A DNA stretch of 64,000 nt. Origin: Pseudomonas sp. ATCC 13867 (lineage in GTDB: Bacteria > Pseudomonadota > Gammaproteobacteria > Pseudomonadales > Pseudomonadaceae). The stretch covers positions 2,363,001 through 2,427,000 of the forward strand of contig NC_020829.1 in the NCBI RefSeq assembly GCF_000349845.1, given 5' to 3'. Shown here piece after piece: positions 19,946 to 28,776 of the stretch (within the stretch, counting starts at the first letter, position 1; every line of letters begins with the position of its first letter). A program made the position numbers and the translations under genes. The notes under the pieces are model-generated. The model did not search any database. It was not told where the DNA came from and worked only from the letters and a program-made list of their open reading frames with translations.

Positions 19946-21619
19946 ATGGTTACCGGAGCCACGTCCCTCAGTCTGGTTCGCGACGAGTTGTTCGCCACGA
20001 TGGAAGAGGCCGAGCAGAATCTCGAGCACTTCATCGCCGAGCGTCAGAACGGCAGCCTGCTGCAGCACTCGGTCGAGTGCTTGAGCCAGATTCGCGGCAC
20101 CCTCAACCTCATCGAGCTGGCCGGCGCGGAGCTGCTGGCCCAGGAAGCGCTCGATCTGGCCACCGACATTCCCGCCGGTGTCGGCGAGGACCGTGACGGT
20201 CAGTTGGCGGCGCTGGGCAACGCGCTCTACGTGCTGCGCCGCTACCTGGAAAACCTCGAGGCGCATCGCCAGGAAATCCCCGAGCTGCTGCTGCCGGCGA
20301 TCAACGACGTGCGCCAGGCTGCCGGCCAGCCGGCGTTGCCGGAAAGTTTCTTCTTCAGCGCGCGGCTGGACCTGCCGCGCCCGCTGCGCGCGGTGACCGC
20401 GCCGCAGGTGGAGGATCCTGCCCGTGAAGTCCGCCGCCTGCGGCAGATGTACCAGATCGGCCTGCTCGGGCTGATCCGCGAGCAGAATCTCTACCCCAGC
20501 CTGAAGCTGATGAGCCGCGCCCTGGCCAAGCTCGACCTGCTGCTGGGCAGCGCCTCGCGTACCCGCCTGTGCTGGGTCGGCGCGGGTGCCCTGGAGGCAC
20601 TGGTCGACGCGCAGATGCTGCCGCGCAAGACGCGCAAGCAGGTCTTCGCACGCGTGGATCGCGAGCTGAAGCAACTGATCGCCAATCCGCAATACGAGAC
20701 GCCGCGCCAGTTGCTCAAGGAGCTGCTGTATCTCACCGCGCTGGCCGATACCGGCGGTCCGCGCGCCGGCGAACTGCGCCAGGTGTTCGGCCTGGCGCCG
20801 CTGCCGTTCACCGATCACCTGCTCGAAGACGAGTCGCAGCGCCTGTCCGGCCCCGGCCAGTCGGTGATGCGTTCGCTGTCGGTGGCGATCCGCGAGGAAC
20901 TCACGGCGGTCAAGGACCAGCTCGACCTGATCGAGCGCGGCGTATCCCAGGCCGACGCGTTGAGCATCCTGCATACCCAGCTGGGCAAGCTGGCCAAGAC
21001 ACTGGGCATGGTTGGCCTGAACTCCGCCTCCACCGCGCTGCAGCATCAGCATGGCGTGGTTGCCGGCTGGGTCGCCAAGGGGGCTGTGGAGGGGCCGGCG
21101 GCGCTCAATGCGCTGGCCGATGCCTTGCTCTATGTCGAGAGCATGGTGGGCAACCTGCAGCGCGGCGAGCGGCTGAGCGCACGCGCGGCGCCGCTGGGCG
21201 AGGATGAATCCTTTGCCGTACACCAGCTGGCCGAAGCCCGTATCGTGGTGATCGACGAGGCGCAGGCCGGTCTTGCACTGGCCAAGCGGGCGATCACCGC
21301 TTATCTCGAATCCAACGGCGACAAGCTGCACCTGGCCAACGTGCCCCTCAGCCTGCAGGCGGTGCGCGGCGGTCTCTGGTTCCTCGGCCAGGAACGCGCG
21401 GCGCTGCTGGTGGGTGCATGTGCCGACTATATTCAACAGCGGATGATCGAGACGACGCAGATGCCGTCCGAGCAGATGCTGGAAACCCTGGCCGATGCGT
21501 TGACCGGCCTGGAGTATTACCTGGAGGGTGGAGCCATGATGCGGCCTGAAGGTCAACCCGACGTCCTGGACGTCGCCAGCGAGAGCGTCAAGGCCCTGGG
21601 CCTGACGGTGGCTGCCTGA
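19946..21619 (+). CDS. fimL: FimL, type IV pilus / twitching motility regulator
   Basis: Protein of 557 residues matching P. aeruginosa FimL (PA1822) in length, position and overall character. FimL resembles the N-terminal Hpt-like part of the chemosensory kinase ChpA and promotes twitching through cAMP/Vfr signalling at the cell pole. Helical Hpt-like segments are visible near [21 protein letters not shown] (about residue 47 onward) and [16 protein letters not shown] (about residue 350). Neither contains a His at the expected phosphorylation position, in line with FimL being a non-phosphorylatable relative. Start ATG 19946 follows AGGAGG. The stop overlaps the nudC start (TGATG), so the two are translationally coupled. 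Database names such as ferrous iron transporter for this family would be wrong. Confidence 0.85.
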   Translation: MVTGATSLSLVRDELFATMEEAEQNLEHFIAERQNGSLLQHSVECLSQIRGTLNLIELAGAELLAQEALDLATDIPAGVGEDRDGQLAALGNALYVLRRYLENLEAHRQEIPELLLPAINDVRQAAGQPALPESFFFSARLDLPRPLRAVTAPQVEDPAREVRRLRQMYQIGLLGLIREQNLYPSLKLMSRALAKLDLLLGSASRTRLCWVGAGALEALVDAQMLPRKTRKQVFARVDRELKQLIANPQYETPRQLLKELLYLTALADTGGPRAGELRQVFGLAPLPFTDHLLEDESQRLSGPGQSVMRSLSVAIREELTAVKDQLDLIERGVSQADALSILHTQLGKLAKTLGMVGLNSASTALQHQHGVVAGWVAKGAVEGPAALNALADALLYVESMVGNLQRGERLSARAAPLGEDESFAVHQLAEARIVVIDEAQAGLALAKRAITAYLESNGDKLHLANVPLSLQAVRGGLWFLGQERAALLVGACADYIQQRMIETTQMPSEQMLETLADALTGLEYYLEGGAMMRPEGQPDVLDVASESVKALGLTVAA

Positions 21620-22458
21620 TGCGTACCGGACGCTGGGAATCGGCGCTGTTCGAGGGGGCTGCGAACGGCGGCTGGGCGGTCGCCCACTGCCAGCAGCAGT
21701 TCCTCGCCGACAGCAACGGTGTGCTGTTCCCCCGTGACTGGCTGAAACGCCAGGACCTGCCGGTGCTTTCCGAGCACGTTGTCGGCCATTTCGACGGCGA
21801 GCCGGTGTACCTGCTGGAGATCGACCGTACGGACCCGCTGGAAGGCGCCAGCTGGATCGGCCTGCGCCAGTTCATGATGCAGGCCGAGGAAGACATCTTC
21901 GCCATGCTCGGCTTCGCCAGCCAGATCGGCATCTGGTGGCGGCAGAACCGCTTCTGCGGCAGTTGCGGCCAGCCCAACCAGCGCATGCCCCGCGACCGCG
22001 CCATGCACTGCGAGAGCTGCGGCATCCAGCGCTACCCGCTGCTGTCGCCGAGCATGATCGTGCTGGTGACCCGTGGCGATGAAGTGTTGCTGGCACGCTC
22101 GCCGCGCTTCGTGCCGGGGATGTACAGCACCCTGGCCGGCTTCGTCGAGCCGGGCGAGTCGGTGGAGCACTGCGTCGCGCGCGAAGTGCGCGAAGAGGTG
22201 GGCGTCGAGATCGGCAACATCCGCTACATGGGCAGCCAGCCCTGGCCGTTCCCGCATTCGCTGATGTTCGGCTATCACGCCGAGTACGTCAGCGGCGAGA
22301 TCGTCATGCAGCCGGACGAGATCGAGGATGCCCGCTGGTTCCACATCGACGAGCTGCCGCGCCTGCCGGCCGAGCGCTCCATCGCCCGCTACCTGATCGA
22401 GGTCTACCTGGCGCGCCGCGCCGGTCGTCCCGATCCCGTCCTGCCCGGCGGCGCCTGA
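21619..22458 (+). CDS. nudC: NAD-capped RNA hydrolase / NADH pyrophosphatase
   Basis: NudC hydrolyses NADH, and removes NAD caps from RNA in E. coli, in the cytoplasm. The 279-residue protein contains the zinc site Cys113-x2-Cys116 and Cys131-x2-Cys134 (FCGSCG, CESCG). The Nudix box starts at residue 174 ([20 protein letters not shown]), and the NudC hallmark SQPWPFP lies at 206-212. The length is near E. coli NudC (257) with a slightly longer N-terminus. Its ATG overlaps the fimL stop by one base. A short GC hairpin overlaps the stop codon (about 22451-22468), facing the convergent transporter gene. Very secure. Confidence 0.95.
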   Translation: MRTGRWESALFEGAANGGWAVAHCQQQFLADSNGVLFPRDWLKRQDLPVLSEHVVGHFDGEPVYLLEIDRTDPLEGASWIGLRQFMMQAEEDIFAMLGFASQIGIWWRQNRFCGSCGQPNQRMPRDRAMHCESCGIQRYPLLSPSMIVLVTRGDEVLLARSPRFVPGMYSTLAGFVEPGESVEHCVAREVREEVGVEIGNIRYMGSQPWPFPHSLMFGYHAEYVSGEIVMQPDEIEDARWFHIDELPRLPAERSIARYLIEVYLARRAGRPDPVLPGGA

Positions 22459-22482
22459 CTCCAGGCGCAGCGTCGGCGTTCT

Positions 22483-23265
22483 TCAGGTCGCGGCAGCGAA
22501 CCAGTGCTGCCAGGCCAGGCGCACGGTCAGCGCCAGCACTACCAGGATGAACACTGGACGGATGAACTTGGCGCCGCCGCCAATTGCGGTGCGCGCGCCG
22601 AAGTAGGCGCCAATCATCAGGGCGCTGCCCATGCACAGGCCCATCACCCAGATTACCTGGCCGGAGGCGACGAACACCGCCAGGGCGAGGACGTTGCTGA
22701 CGAAGTTCATGCTGCGCGCCACGCCGCTGGCGCGGACCAGGTCCAGCGGGTACATCAGCAGGGTGCTGACGGTCCAGAAGGCGCCGGTGCCGGGGCCGGC
22801 GACACCATCGTAGAAGCCCAGGCCCAGGCCCTGCGGCCACTGGCGACGCTGGGCGATGTGCGGATCGGCGTCCAGCGGGGCTTCCGGGGTCTTGCCGAAC
22901 AGCAGGTACAGGCCGCAGCCGAAGATCACCACCGGGAGCATGCGGTTCAACCATTCCGCCGGCATCAGGTGCGCGGCCCACGCGCCCAGGGCGGCGCCGA
23001 TGGCGGTGCCGATGATGCCGTTGCGCCACTGGCGCGGATGGAACAGCTTGCGCCGGTAGAAGGTGTAGCTGGCGACGGCGGCGCCGAAGGTCGAACTCAG
23101 TTTGTTGGTACCCAGCGCCAGGTGCGGCGGTACTCCGGCGGTGAGTAGCGCGGGGATGGTCAGCAGGCCACCGCCGCCGGCGATGGCGTCGATGAAGCCG
23201 GCGAGGAAGGCGACGCCGGCGAGGATGACGAGGGTGGTAGGGTCTACGACGAGTTCGAAGGGCAT
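22483..23265 (-). CDS. TSUP (TauE/SafE) family membrane transporter
   Basis: Integral inner-membrane protein of 260 residues with about eight helices and the two internal repeats of the family. The first helix contains AGFIDAIAGGGGLLTIPALL, the conserved N-terminal TSUP motif; LALGTNKLSSTFGA follows. The second repeat shows GFYDGVAGPGTGAFWTVS near residue 140. The family exports or imports small sulfur- or carbon-containing anions such as sulfite, sulfoacetate or thiosulfate; nothing here fixes the substrate. It is convergent with nudC and divergent from the next gene, so it is transcribed alone. Corresponds to PA1824 by position. Confidence 0.9.
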   Translation of the reverse strand: MPFELVVDPTTLVILAGVAFLAGFIDAIAGGGGLLTIPALLTAGVPPHLALGTNKLSSTFGAAVASYTFYRRKLFHPRQWRNGIIGTAIGAALGAWAAHLMPAEWLNRMLPVVIFGCGLYLLFGKTPEAPLDADPHIAQRRQWPQGLGLGFYDGVAGPGTGAFWTVSTLLMYPLDLVRASGVARSMNFVSNVLALAVFVASGQVIWVMGLCMGSALMIGAYFGARTAIGGGAKFIRPVFILVVLALTVRLAWQHWFAAAT

Positions 23266-23423
23266 GGGGTAGGCCTTGATCAGGAGCCCGCGGCGCCACT
23301 CTTTTGTAAAGAGCGGGTGGCATGGGAAACGTTAACGGGCCCGAAAGCTGCGACGGTCTGGCTGGCCGCGCAGGTACGCGGTGCGCATAATGCCGGCAAT
23401 TCTACGTGGAAGGAAATCATTCG

Positions 23424-24068
23424 ATGCAGTACGACGGTCTGGCCTGGGTCATTGCCTTCGTGGCGCTGCTGGCCCTGCTGGTGGCGGCCCGCATTCTGTT
23501 CGATCGTCACTGGTTTCTCGGCTGGCTGCGGGGCATGGCGGGCCTTGCGTTCATTGCGCTCGCGACGCTGGTTGCGCTGGTGGCCTGGGACCTGCACAGC
23601 TACGACCCGTTGCCGCAGGAGCGTCCGTTGGCCACTCTGAGCTTCAAGCAGTTGAGCCCGCAGCACTTCGAGGTGACGTTGCTGGAGGGGGACCAGGAGC
23701 GCCGCGTGGAACTGGCGGGCGATCTCTGGCAACTGGATGCACGGGTGCTGGAGTGGAAGGGCCTGGCGCGGCTGATCGGCCTGGCGCCGGGGTATCGACT
23801 GCAGGACCTCAGTGGCCGCTTCCTCGCCGTGGAGCAGCAGTCGATGGGGCGCAAGGTGCCGCTGGCCGGCAAGGTGGCGGGCATCGACCTGTGGCGCTGG
23901 CTGCGTGAAGGCCGGCATGACCTGCTGACCTTTGTGCCGAGAGCCGGGCGGGTGAACTACCTGCCGATGGCCGACCAGGCGGTGTTCGCCGTGCGCTACG
24001 GACCGGGCGGGCTGACCGCCGAACCGATGAACCCGGCGGCGAACCAGGCCCTGAAAGATTGGCAGTGA
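23424..24068 (+). CDS. Conserved hypothetical protein with two N-terminal membrane helices
   Basis: 214-residue protein without a named family that I can recognise. Two hydrophobic helices occupy roughly residues 6-25 and 35-55, separated by a short basic loop (DRHWFLGWLRG). A soluble domain of about 155 residues follows, rich in charged beta-strand-like segments (FEVTLLEGDQERRVEL, RLQDLSGRFLAVEQQ). The start ATG 23424 is 9 bases after AAGGAA. Position and character match PA1825 of P. aeruginosa. A REP pair and a bidirectional terminator lie directly downstream. Function unknown; envelope location is inferred from the helices. Confidence 0.8.
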   Translation: MQYDGLAWVIAFVALLALLVAARILFDRHWFLGWLRGMAGLAFIALATLVALVAWDLHSYDPLPQERPLATLSFKQLSPQHFEVTLLEGDQERRVELAGDLWQLDARVLEWKGLARLIGLAPGYRLQDLSGRFLAVEQQSMGRKVPLAGKVAGIDLWRWLREGRHDLLTFVPRAGRVNYLPMADQAVFAVRYGPGGLTAEPMNPAANQALKDWQ

Positions 24069-24078
24069 ACGCTTTTAT

Positions 24079-24153
24079 GTAGGCGAGCTTGCTCGCGAAC
24101 CGTCCCCCTTCGGAATCCGAGTGAGGCGGGTTCGCGAGCAAGCTCGCTCCTAC
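24079..24153. repeat. REP pair (REPIN), head-to-head
   Basis: Left copy GTAGGCGAGCTT...GCGAAC lacks two bases of the usual GTAGGAGCGAGC. The right copy is a full inverted REP ending GCTCCTAC. The spacer is about 29 bases. Confidence 0.88.
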
Positions 24154-24176
24154 AGAAGGCCCGATCGCCGTCCATG

Positions 24177-24205
24177 AAAAAGGGAGCCCACCGGCTCCCT
24201 TTTTC
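24177..24205. terminator. Bidirectional intrinsic terminator
   Basis: AAAAAGGGAGCC CACC GGCTCCCTTTTT: an 7-bp GC stem flanked by A and T runs, between convergent genes ending at 24068 (+) and 24221 (-). It should serve both. Confidence 0.92.
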
Positions 24206-24220
24206 GTTTCGCGATAACGC

Positions 24221-24988
24221 TCAGGCGAGGAAGCCGCCGTCCACGTTCAGCGTCACGCCGGTGGTGTAGCTGGAGGCATCGCTGGCGAGGTAGAGCACGG
24301 CGCCGGCCATTTCGCTCGGGTCAGCCACGCGCTTGAGCGGGATGCGCTGCAGGGCGACGTTGCGGATGGCGTCGTTGCTCACCAGCGCCGAGGCGAACTT
24401 GGTATCGGTCAGGCCCGGCAGCAGGGCGTTGCAGCGGATGCCGAACTGCGCGCATTCCTTGGCGAAGACCTTGGTCATGCTGATCACCGCGGCCTTGGTC
24501 ACCGAGTAGATGCCCTGGAACTCGCCCGGGGTGACGCCGTTGACCGAGGCGACGTTGATGATGCTGCCGCCGCCGTTGGCCTTCATCAGCTTGCCGCCTT
24601 CGATGGACATGAAGTAATAGCCGCGGATGTTCACGTCGACGGTCTTCTGGAAGGCCGACAGGTCGGTGTCCAGCACGTTGCAGAACTGCGGGTTGGTGGC
24701 GGCGTTGTTGACCAGGATGTCCAGGCGGCCGAACTGCTCGCGGATCTGCGCGAAGACGGCCTGGATCTGTTCCATCTCACCGATGTGGCAGGCAATCGCG
24801 GTGGCCTTGCCGCCGGCGGCGACGATTTCGTCGGCCACGGCTTGGCAGCCGTCGATCTTGCGGCTGGAGACGATCACGTGGGCACCCTGTTGGGCCAGCA
24901 GCTTGGCGATGGCCTCGCCGATGCCGCGGCTGGCGCCGGAGACGAAGGCGATCTTGCCTTCGAGGTCGAACAGTTGGGTCTTGGACAT
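24221..24988 (-). CDS. Short-chain dehydrogenase/reductase (FabG-like)
   Basis: Classical SDR of 255 residues. The NAD(P) loop is GASRGIG at 18-24 and NNAATNPQ starts near 94. The catalytic triad is Ser148 (INVASVNG), Tyr161 and Lys165 (YSVTK). The C-terminus LASDASSYTTGVTLNVDGGFLA is typical of FabG-like enzymes. It lies 28 bp after the kinase gene on the same strand, so both form an operon. Together they suggest oxidation or reduction of a hydroxyacyl substrate, possibly a CoA thioester. Equivalent by position to the PA1827/PA1828 dehydrogenases of PAO1. Substrate is not readable from the sequence. Confidence 0.9.
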   Translation of the reverse strand: MSKTQLFDLEGKIAFVSGASRGIGEAIAKLLAQQGAHVIVSSRKIDGCQAVADEIVAAGGKATAIACHIGEMEQIQAVFAQIREQFGRLDILVNNAATNPQFCNVLDTDLSAFQKTVDVNIRGYYFMSIEGGKLMKANGGGSIINVASVNGVTPGEFQGIYSVTKAAVISMTKVFAKECAQFGIRCNALLPGLTDTKFASALVSNDAIRNVALQRIPLKRVADPSEMAGAVLYLASDASSYTTGVTLNVDGGFLA

Positions 24989-25016
24989 GGGAGTTCTCCT
25001 TGTTATTGAGCACGCC

Positions 25017-26084
25017 TTACAGGCGGGACTTGCCGATGACCTGCAGGCTCACCTGTTCCAGCAGCTTGTTGGCATGGATGAAGGTGGCGAAGCGTTTGTC
25101 CTGGGTCTGGCCGTGGAAGAAGCGGTAGTAGATCTGCTGCATGATGCCGGCCAGGCGGAACAGGCCGTAGGTGTAGTAGTAATCGAGGTTGTCGATCTGG
25201 ATTCCGGCGCGCTCGGCGTAGTAGTCGGCGAACTGCTGGCGGGTCAGCATGCCCGGCTCGTGGCTCGGCTGGCGGCGCAGCATCTGCATCGGCTGCGGGT
25301 CGTCGGCCTGGATCCAGTAGGCGAGGGTGTTGCCCAGGTCCATCAGCGGGTCGCCGAGGGTGGTCATTTCCCAGTCGAGCACGCCGATGATCTGCATCGG
25401 GTTGTTCGGGTCGAGAATGACGTTGTCGAAGCGGTAGTCGTTGTGGACGATGCCCGGCTTGTGGTGATCGGCCGGCATCTTCTCGCGCAGCCACACCTTC
25501 ACCTGTTCCCAGGCCGGCGCATCGGGGGTCAGGGATTTCTCGTAGCGATCGATCCAGCCGCCGATCTGGCGCTGCACATAGCCCTCGGGCTTGCCCAGGT
25601 CGCCCAGGCCGCAGGCGTTGTAGTCGACGTTGTGCAGGTCGACGAACTTGTCGATGAAGCTCTTGCACAGCGCGGTGGTCTGCTCGGTGCTGAAATTCAG
25701 CTCCTTGGGCAGTTCGGCGCGCAGGATGATGCCGTTGACCCGCTCCATGACGTAGAACTCGGCGCCGATCACCGACTCATCGGTGCAGTAGACGTAGGCC
25801 TTGGGGCAGTAGGGGAAACCGTCGTTGAGCTGGTTGAGGATGCGGTACTCGCGCCCCATGTCGTGGGCTGACTTGGCCTTCTTGCCGAATGGCGGGCGGC
25901 GCAACACCAGCTCACGGTTGTCGTACTGGATCAGGTAGGTGAGGTTCGACGCGCCGCCGGGGAACTGGCTGATGCGCGGTTGGCCCTGCAGGCCGGGAAC
26001 GTGGTCCTTGAGGAAGCCGTCGATCACGGCGGCATCGAGTTCTTCGCCTTCGCGGGAGCGGATGGTCTGGTCGGTCAACGACAT
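25017..26084 (-). CDS. APH-fold kinase related to ACAD10/ACAD11 N-terminal domain (acyl-CoA kinase-like)
   Basis: 355-residue phosphotransferase of the aminoglycoside kinase fold. The catalytic loop is GIVHNDYRFDNVILD with His214, Asn215, Asp216 and Asn221. The metal-binding Asp237 is in GVLDWEMTTLGDPLMDLG. This version, ending in GDPLMDLG, is that of the kinase domains of ACAD10/ACAD11 and of LvaA of the levulinate pathway, which phosphorylate 4-hydroxyacyl-CoA. It is very unlikely to be an antibiotic resistance enzyme. The ATG at 26084 (MSLTDQTIRSREGE) was chosen since upstream codons look non-coding. It heads a two-gene operon with the SDR. Corresponds to PA1829. No acyl-CoA dehydrogenase or LvaB-like partner is adjacent. 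Confidence 0.85.
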   Translation of the reverse strand: MSLTDQTIRSREGEELDAAVIDGFLKDHVPGLQGQPRISQFPGGASNLTYLIQYDNRELVLRRPPFGKKAKSAHDMGREYRILNQLNDGFPYCPKAYVYCTDESVIGAEFYVMERVNGIILRAELPKELNFSTEQTTALCKSFIDKFVDLHNVDYNACGLGDLGKPEGYVQRQIGGWIDRYEKSLTPDAPAWEQVKVWLREKMPADHHKPGIVHNDYRFDNVILDPNNPMQIIGVLDWEMTTLGDPLMDLGNTLAYWIQADDPQPMQMLRRQPSHEPGMLTRQQFADYYAERAGIQIDNLDYYYTYGLFRLAGIMQQIYYRFFHGQTQDKRFATFIHANKLLEQVSLQVIGKSRL

Positions 26085-26402
26085 GCTGGTCCCTTTCTTG
26101 TACGGGCTTTTACGAATCGTCCTCACGAGGGCCCAAGGCTCCTGGCGAGGTGCGCGCAGGCCGGCGGCCGTTTCTTGCCCGATGGGTTGCGGCAGGATCA
26201 GGCAGAGCAATGATGGCGCCGGGTGATCATTGGCTAATCTAATGTCCGTGCCCGTCCGTCACAAGCACGCAGAGCCGTTATTGGCGTCCGTGTTGCACCC
26301 CGATCAGGCTGCCTGATTCGCGGGTTGCGGCGGGGCGCGGGCATAAAAAAACCGGAGTCATGGACTCCGGTTTTTCATGCTGCTCGGGCAGGTCGCCTCG
26401 GA
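26085..26402. other. Intergenic region upstream of the kinase-SDR operon
   Basis: About 320 bases with no supported gene. It must hold the promoter of the kinase-SDR operon, though no clear -35/-10 pair was seen, and the terminator of the SCP-2 gene at 26345-26375. Confidence 0.6.
26345..26375 (-). terminator. Intrinsic terminator after the SCP-2 gene
   Basis: ACCGGAGTC ATG GACTCCGGT with seven A before and five T after. On the minus strand the A run becomes the T tail, ending transcription from the SCP-2 gene before the kinase gene. Confidence 0.92.
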
Positions 26403-26714
26403 TCAGACCGGGAACAGTTCGCCCAGCTTCATTGCCAGCATCATGTCGCCTTCGGCGCGCAGCTTGCCGGCCATGAAGGCCTGCATGCCGTCGGTTTCGC
26501 CGCTGGTGATGCCCTTGAGGGTCTCGCTGTCCATGATCAGGGTGACGTTGGGGGTCTCGGCATCGCCCTGTACGACTTCGCAGGTACCGTCCTTGACGAC
26601 CAGGTAGTGGTTGTCGCCGTCTTCGATGTTGAACTGGAACACCAGATCCAGGCCGGCGGCCGCGCTGGCGTTGAACTTGCTCTTCATGGTGGAAACGATG
26701 TCAGCAACACTCAT
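26403..26714 (-). CDS. SCP-2 sterol-carrier family lipid-binding protein
   Basis: 103-residue single-domain protein of the SCP-2 type. It starts MSVADIVSTMKSKFNASAAAGLD and shows the conserved FQFNIEDGDNHYLVVKDGTCEV and NVTLIMDSETLKGITSGETDGMQAF segments (both interrupted here only for display) ending in KLRAEGDMMLAMKLGELF. Such small cytoplasmic proteins bind fatty acids or acyl-CoA. It lies 59 bp after the histidine phosphatase gene on the same strand and before a strong terminator. Equivalent to PA1830. Physiological ligand unknown. Confidence 0.9.
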   Translation of the reverse strand: MSVADIVSTMKSKFNASAAAGLDLVFQFNIEDGDNHYLVVKDGTCEVVQGDAETPNVTLIMDSETLKGITSGETDGMQAFMAGKLRAEGDMMLAMKLGELFPV

Positions 26715-26773
26715 GGTTCTATTCCTTTTCTAGGTTTTCTCGCGCGACGCTCAAGGTCGCAATGGGCCGGTAC

Positions 26774-27484
26774 TCAACGATAGGTGATGAGTTCCGGCGC
26801 CCTCAACAGTTCCAGATGCACGTGACTGTTGAAGGAAGCCAGGGCCACTTCGCTGCCGCGGAACTTCAGGCGGTTGAGCGAGGTGTTGACGATCTGCCAG
26901 TTGAGTTCGAAGGCGTTCAGCGGCGGAATGCCGGTCACCAGTTGCAGCATCGCGGTGATGGTGCCGCCGGAGGTGAACACGCCGATGCTGTCCTTGCCGC
27001 TGGCCGACTCCAGCAGGCGCTTGAGGCCGCCATGCACGGTGTCGAGGAACTCGGCCCAGCTCACCAGGCCGTCCTTGTCGTGCTCGCCGGACACCCAGCG
27101 GGAGATCACGGTGGAGAACAGGCGCTGGAACTCGGCGCGGTGGTCGGCGGCGTTGCGCATGATGTGCAGCGCCTGCGGTTCGATTTCGAGCAGGTCCTGC
27201 AGGTGCGCGCGGATCACGGCGTCGGCTTCGAATTCATTGAATGCGGGGTCGATTTCCAGCGCGGGGGTCGCGATGCCGGCGTCGTTCAGCCGGCCCATCA
27301 CCGCTTCGGCGGTATGGCGCTGGCGGCGCAGGTCGCCACTGACGCAGCGGTCGAAACACTGGCCCAGGCTGGCCAGGTGCTCGCCGAGGATTTCCGCCTG
27401 GCGCACGCCGATGGGCGAGAGCACGTCGTAGTCGTCGGCGCCGAACGATGCCTGGCCATGTCGAATCAGGTAGATGCTTCCCAC
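26774..27484 (-). CDS. Histidine phosphatase superfamily protein
   Basis: Phosphoglycerate-mutase-like phosphatase of 236 residues. The phospho-acceptor motif is LIRHGQAS with His9 near the N-terminus. A second active-site region appears as VSGDLRRQRHTAEAV near residue 57, and GVFTSGGTITAMLQL carries the late Gly-Gly motif; the usual late His is replaced by Ser in this version (TSGG), which is common in the subfamily. Start is taken as GTG 27484 (MGSIYLIRHGQ) by comparison with PA1831; the ribosome site is weak. Co-transcribed with the SCP-2 gene. Substrate unknown; next to a small-molecule kinase it could remove phosphate from related metabolites, but that is speculation. Confidence 0.85.
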   Translation of the reverse strand: MGSIYLIRHGQASFGADDYDVLSPIGVRQAEILGEHLASLGQCFDRCVSGDLRRQRHTAEAVMGRLNDAGIATPALEIDPAFNEFEADAVIRAHLQDLLEIEPQALHIMRNAADHRAEFQRLFSTVISRWVSGEHDKDGLVSWAEFLDTVHGGLKRLLESASGKDSIGVFTSGGTITAMLQLVTGIPPLNAFELNWQIVNTSLNRLKFRGSEVALASFNSHVHLELLRAPELITYR

Positions 27485-27695
27485 GCGCAGTATCTCGGCA
27501 GGGCTGAAAGTTCCGGCGAGGTTATGAGGATCACCTGGGGCTGTCAACGAAAAAACATACGCTTGTTTGAATGCCATTCGTTGGACTGATACAGCGTCTT
27601 GCCAGCGCTGGTGGCGCGCCTGCGGCGTGGGTATGCTTGCGGGATTCGCTGCGCCCGCCAGGCGGGTGCGACCAGAATTGTAAAAGGGGATGTGA

Positions 27696-28724
27696 GTGGA
27701 GTTTCTAGCGGATTACGCGGGTTTCCTGGCCAAGACCTTCACCGTGGTGGTGGCCATCGTCATCGTCCTGGTGGTGATCGCCGCGCTGCGCGGCCGTGGC
27801 CGACGCGGTGGCAGTGGGCACCTGGAGGTGCACAAGCTCAACGACTTCTACAAGGATCTGCGCGAGCGCCTGCAACATAGCGTATTGGAAAAGGCCAAGC
27901 TGAAGGCCCTGCGCAAGTCCGAGGCCAAGTCGACGAAAGAGGCGAAAAAGAAGAAGAGCGGCGAGAAGAGTCGCGTCTACGTGCTCGACTTCGATGGCGA
28001 CATCAAGGCCTCGGCCACCGAGCAGCTGCGCCATGAAGTCACCGCGCTGCTGAGCCTGGCCACCCCCCGCGACGAAGTGGTGCTGCGCCTGGAGAGCGGC
28101 GGCGGCATGGTCCACGGCTATGGCCTGGCCGCCTCCCAGCTGGCGCGCATCCGCCAGGCCGGCGTGCCGCTGACCGTCTGCGTCGACAAGGTCGCCGCCA
28201 GCGGCGGCTACATGATGGCCTGCATTGGCGAGCGTATCCTCTCCGCGCCCTTTGCCATCCTCGGCTCCATCGGCGTGGTGGCGCAACTGCCGAACGTGCA
28301 CCGCCTGCTGAAGAAGCACGACATCGATTTCGAGGTGCTCACCGCCGGTGAATACAAGCGCACCCTGACGGTGTTCGGCGAGAACACCGACAAGGGCCGC
28401 GAGAAGTTCCAGGAAGACCTGGAAACCACCCACGAGTTGTTCAAGCGCTTCGTCGTGCATTACCGCCCGCAGCTGGCCATCGACGAGATCGCCACCGGCG
28501 AGGTCTGGCTGGGCCAGGCGGCGCTGGGCAGGAAACTGGTGGACGAACTCAAGACCAGCGACGAGTACCTGGCCGAACGTGCTCGTGAGTCGGATGTCTA
28601 TCAGCTCAGTTACGTACAGAAGAAATCCATCCAGGAACGCTTCGGCGTGGGCGTCAGCGGCGTGATCGACCGCGTGCTGGTGACCTGGTGGGAGCGCCTG
28701 GGGCGCAGCCGCTTCTGGCAATGA
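27696..28724 (+). CDS. sohB: SohB-type inner-membrane serine peptidase (S49)
   Basis: 342-residue peptidase of the signal peptide peptidase A family. A membrane helix spans residues about 14-31. A charged Lys-rich stretch (about 66-92: KAKLKALRKSEAKSTKEAKK and on) precedes the protease domain. The Ser/Lys dyad is Ser169 in VAASGGYMMA and Lys221 in GEYKRTLTVFGENTDKGRE. The protein probably degrades cleaved signal peptides or membrane fragments in the periplasm. Start is GTG 27696 behind AAAAGGGGAT. Length matches E. coli SohB (349). It is followed 52 bp later by acuI on the same strand. Confidence 0.94.
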   Translation: MEFLADYAGFLAKTFTVVVAIVIVLVVIAALRGRGRRGGSGHLEVHKLNDFYKDLRERLQHSVLEKAKLKALRKSEAKSTKEAKKKKSGEKSRVYVLDFDGDIKASATEQLRHEVTALLSLATPRDEVVLRLESGGGMVHGYGLAASQLARIRQAGVPLTVCVDKVAASGGYMMACIGERILSAPFAILGSIGVVAQLPNVHRLLKKHDIDFEVLTAGEYKRTLTVFGENTDKGREKFQEDLETTHELFKRFVVHYRPQLAIDEIATGEVWLGQAALGRKLVDELKTSDEYLAERARESDVYQLSYVQKKSIQERFGVGVSGVIDRVLVTWWERLGRSRFWQ

Positions 28725-28776
28725 ATCCAGCGGGCGCGGGAGTGCGCCCGTCAAGTTATCGAACGAGGAGGGCGAG

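Noticed and set aside
25017..26084. Aminoglycoside resistance gene
   Set aside because: The fold is shared, but the motif set and context (SDR, SCP-2) fit ACAD10/11-type metabolic kinases.
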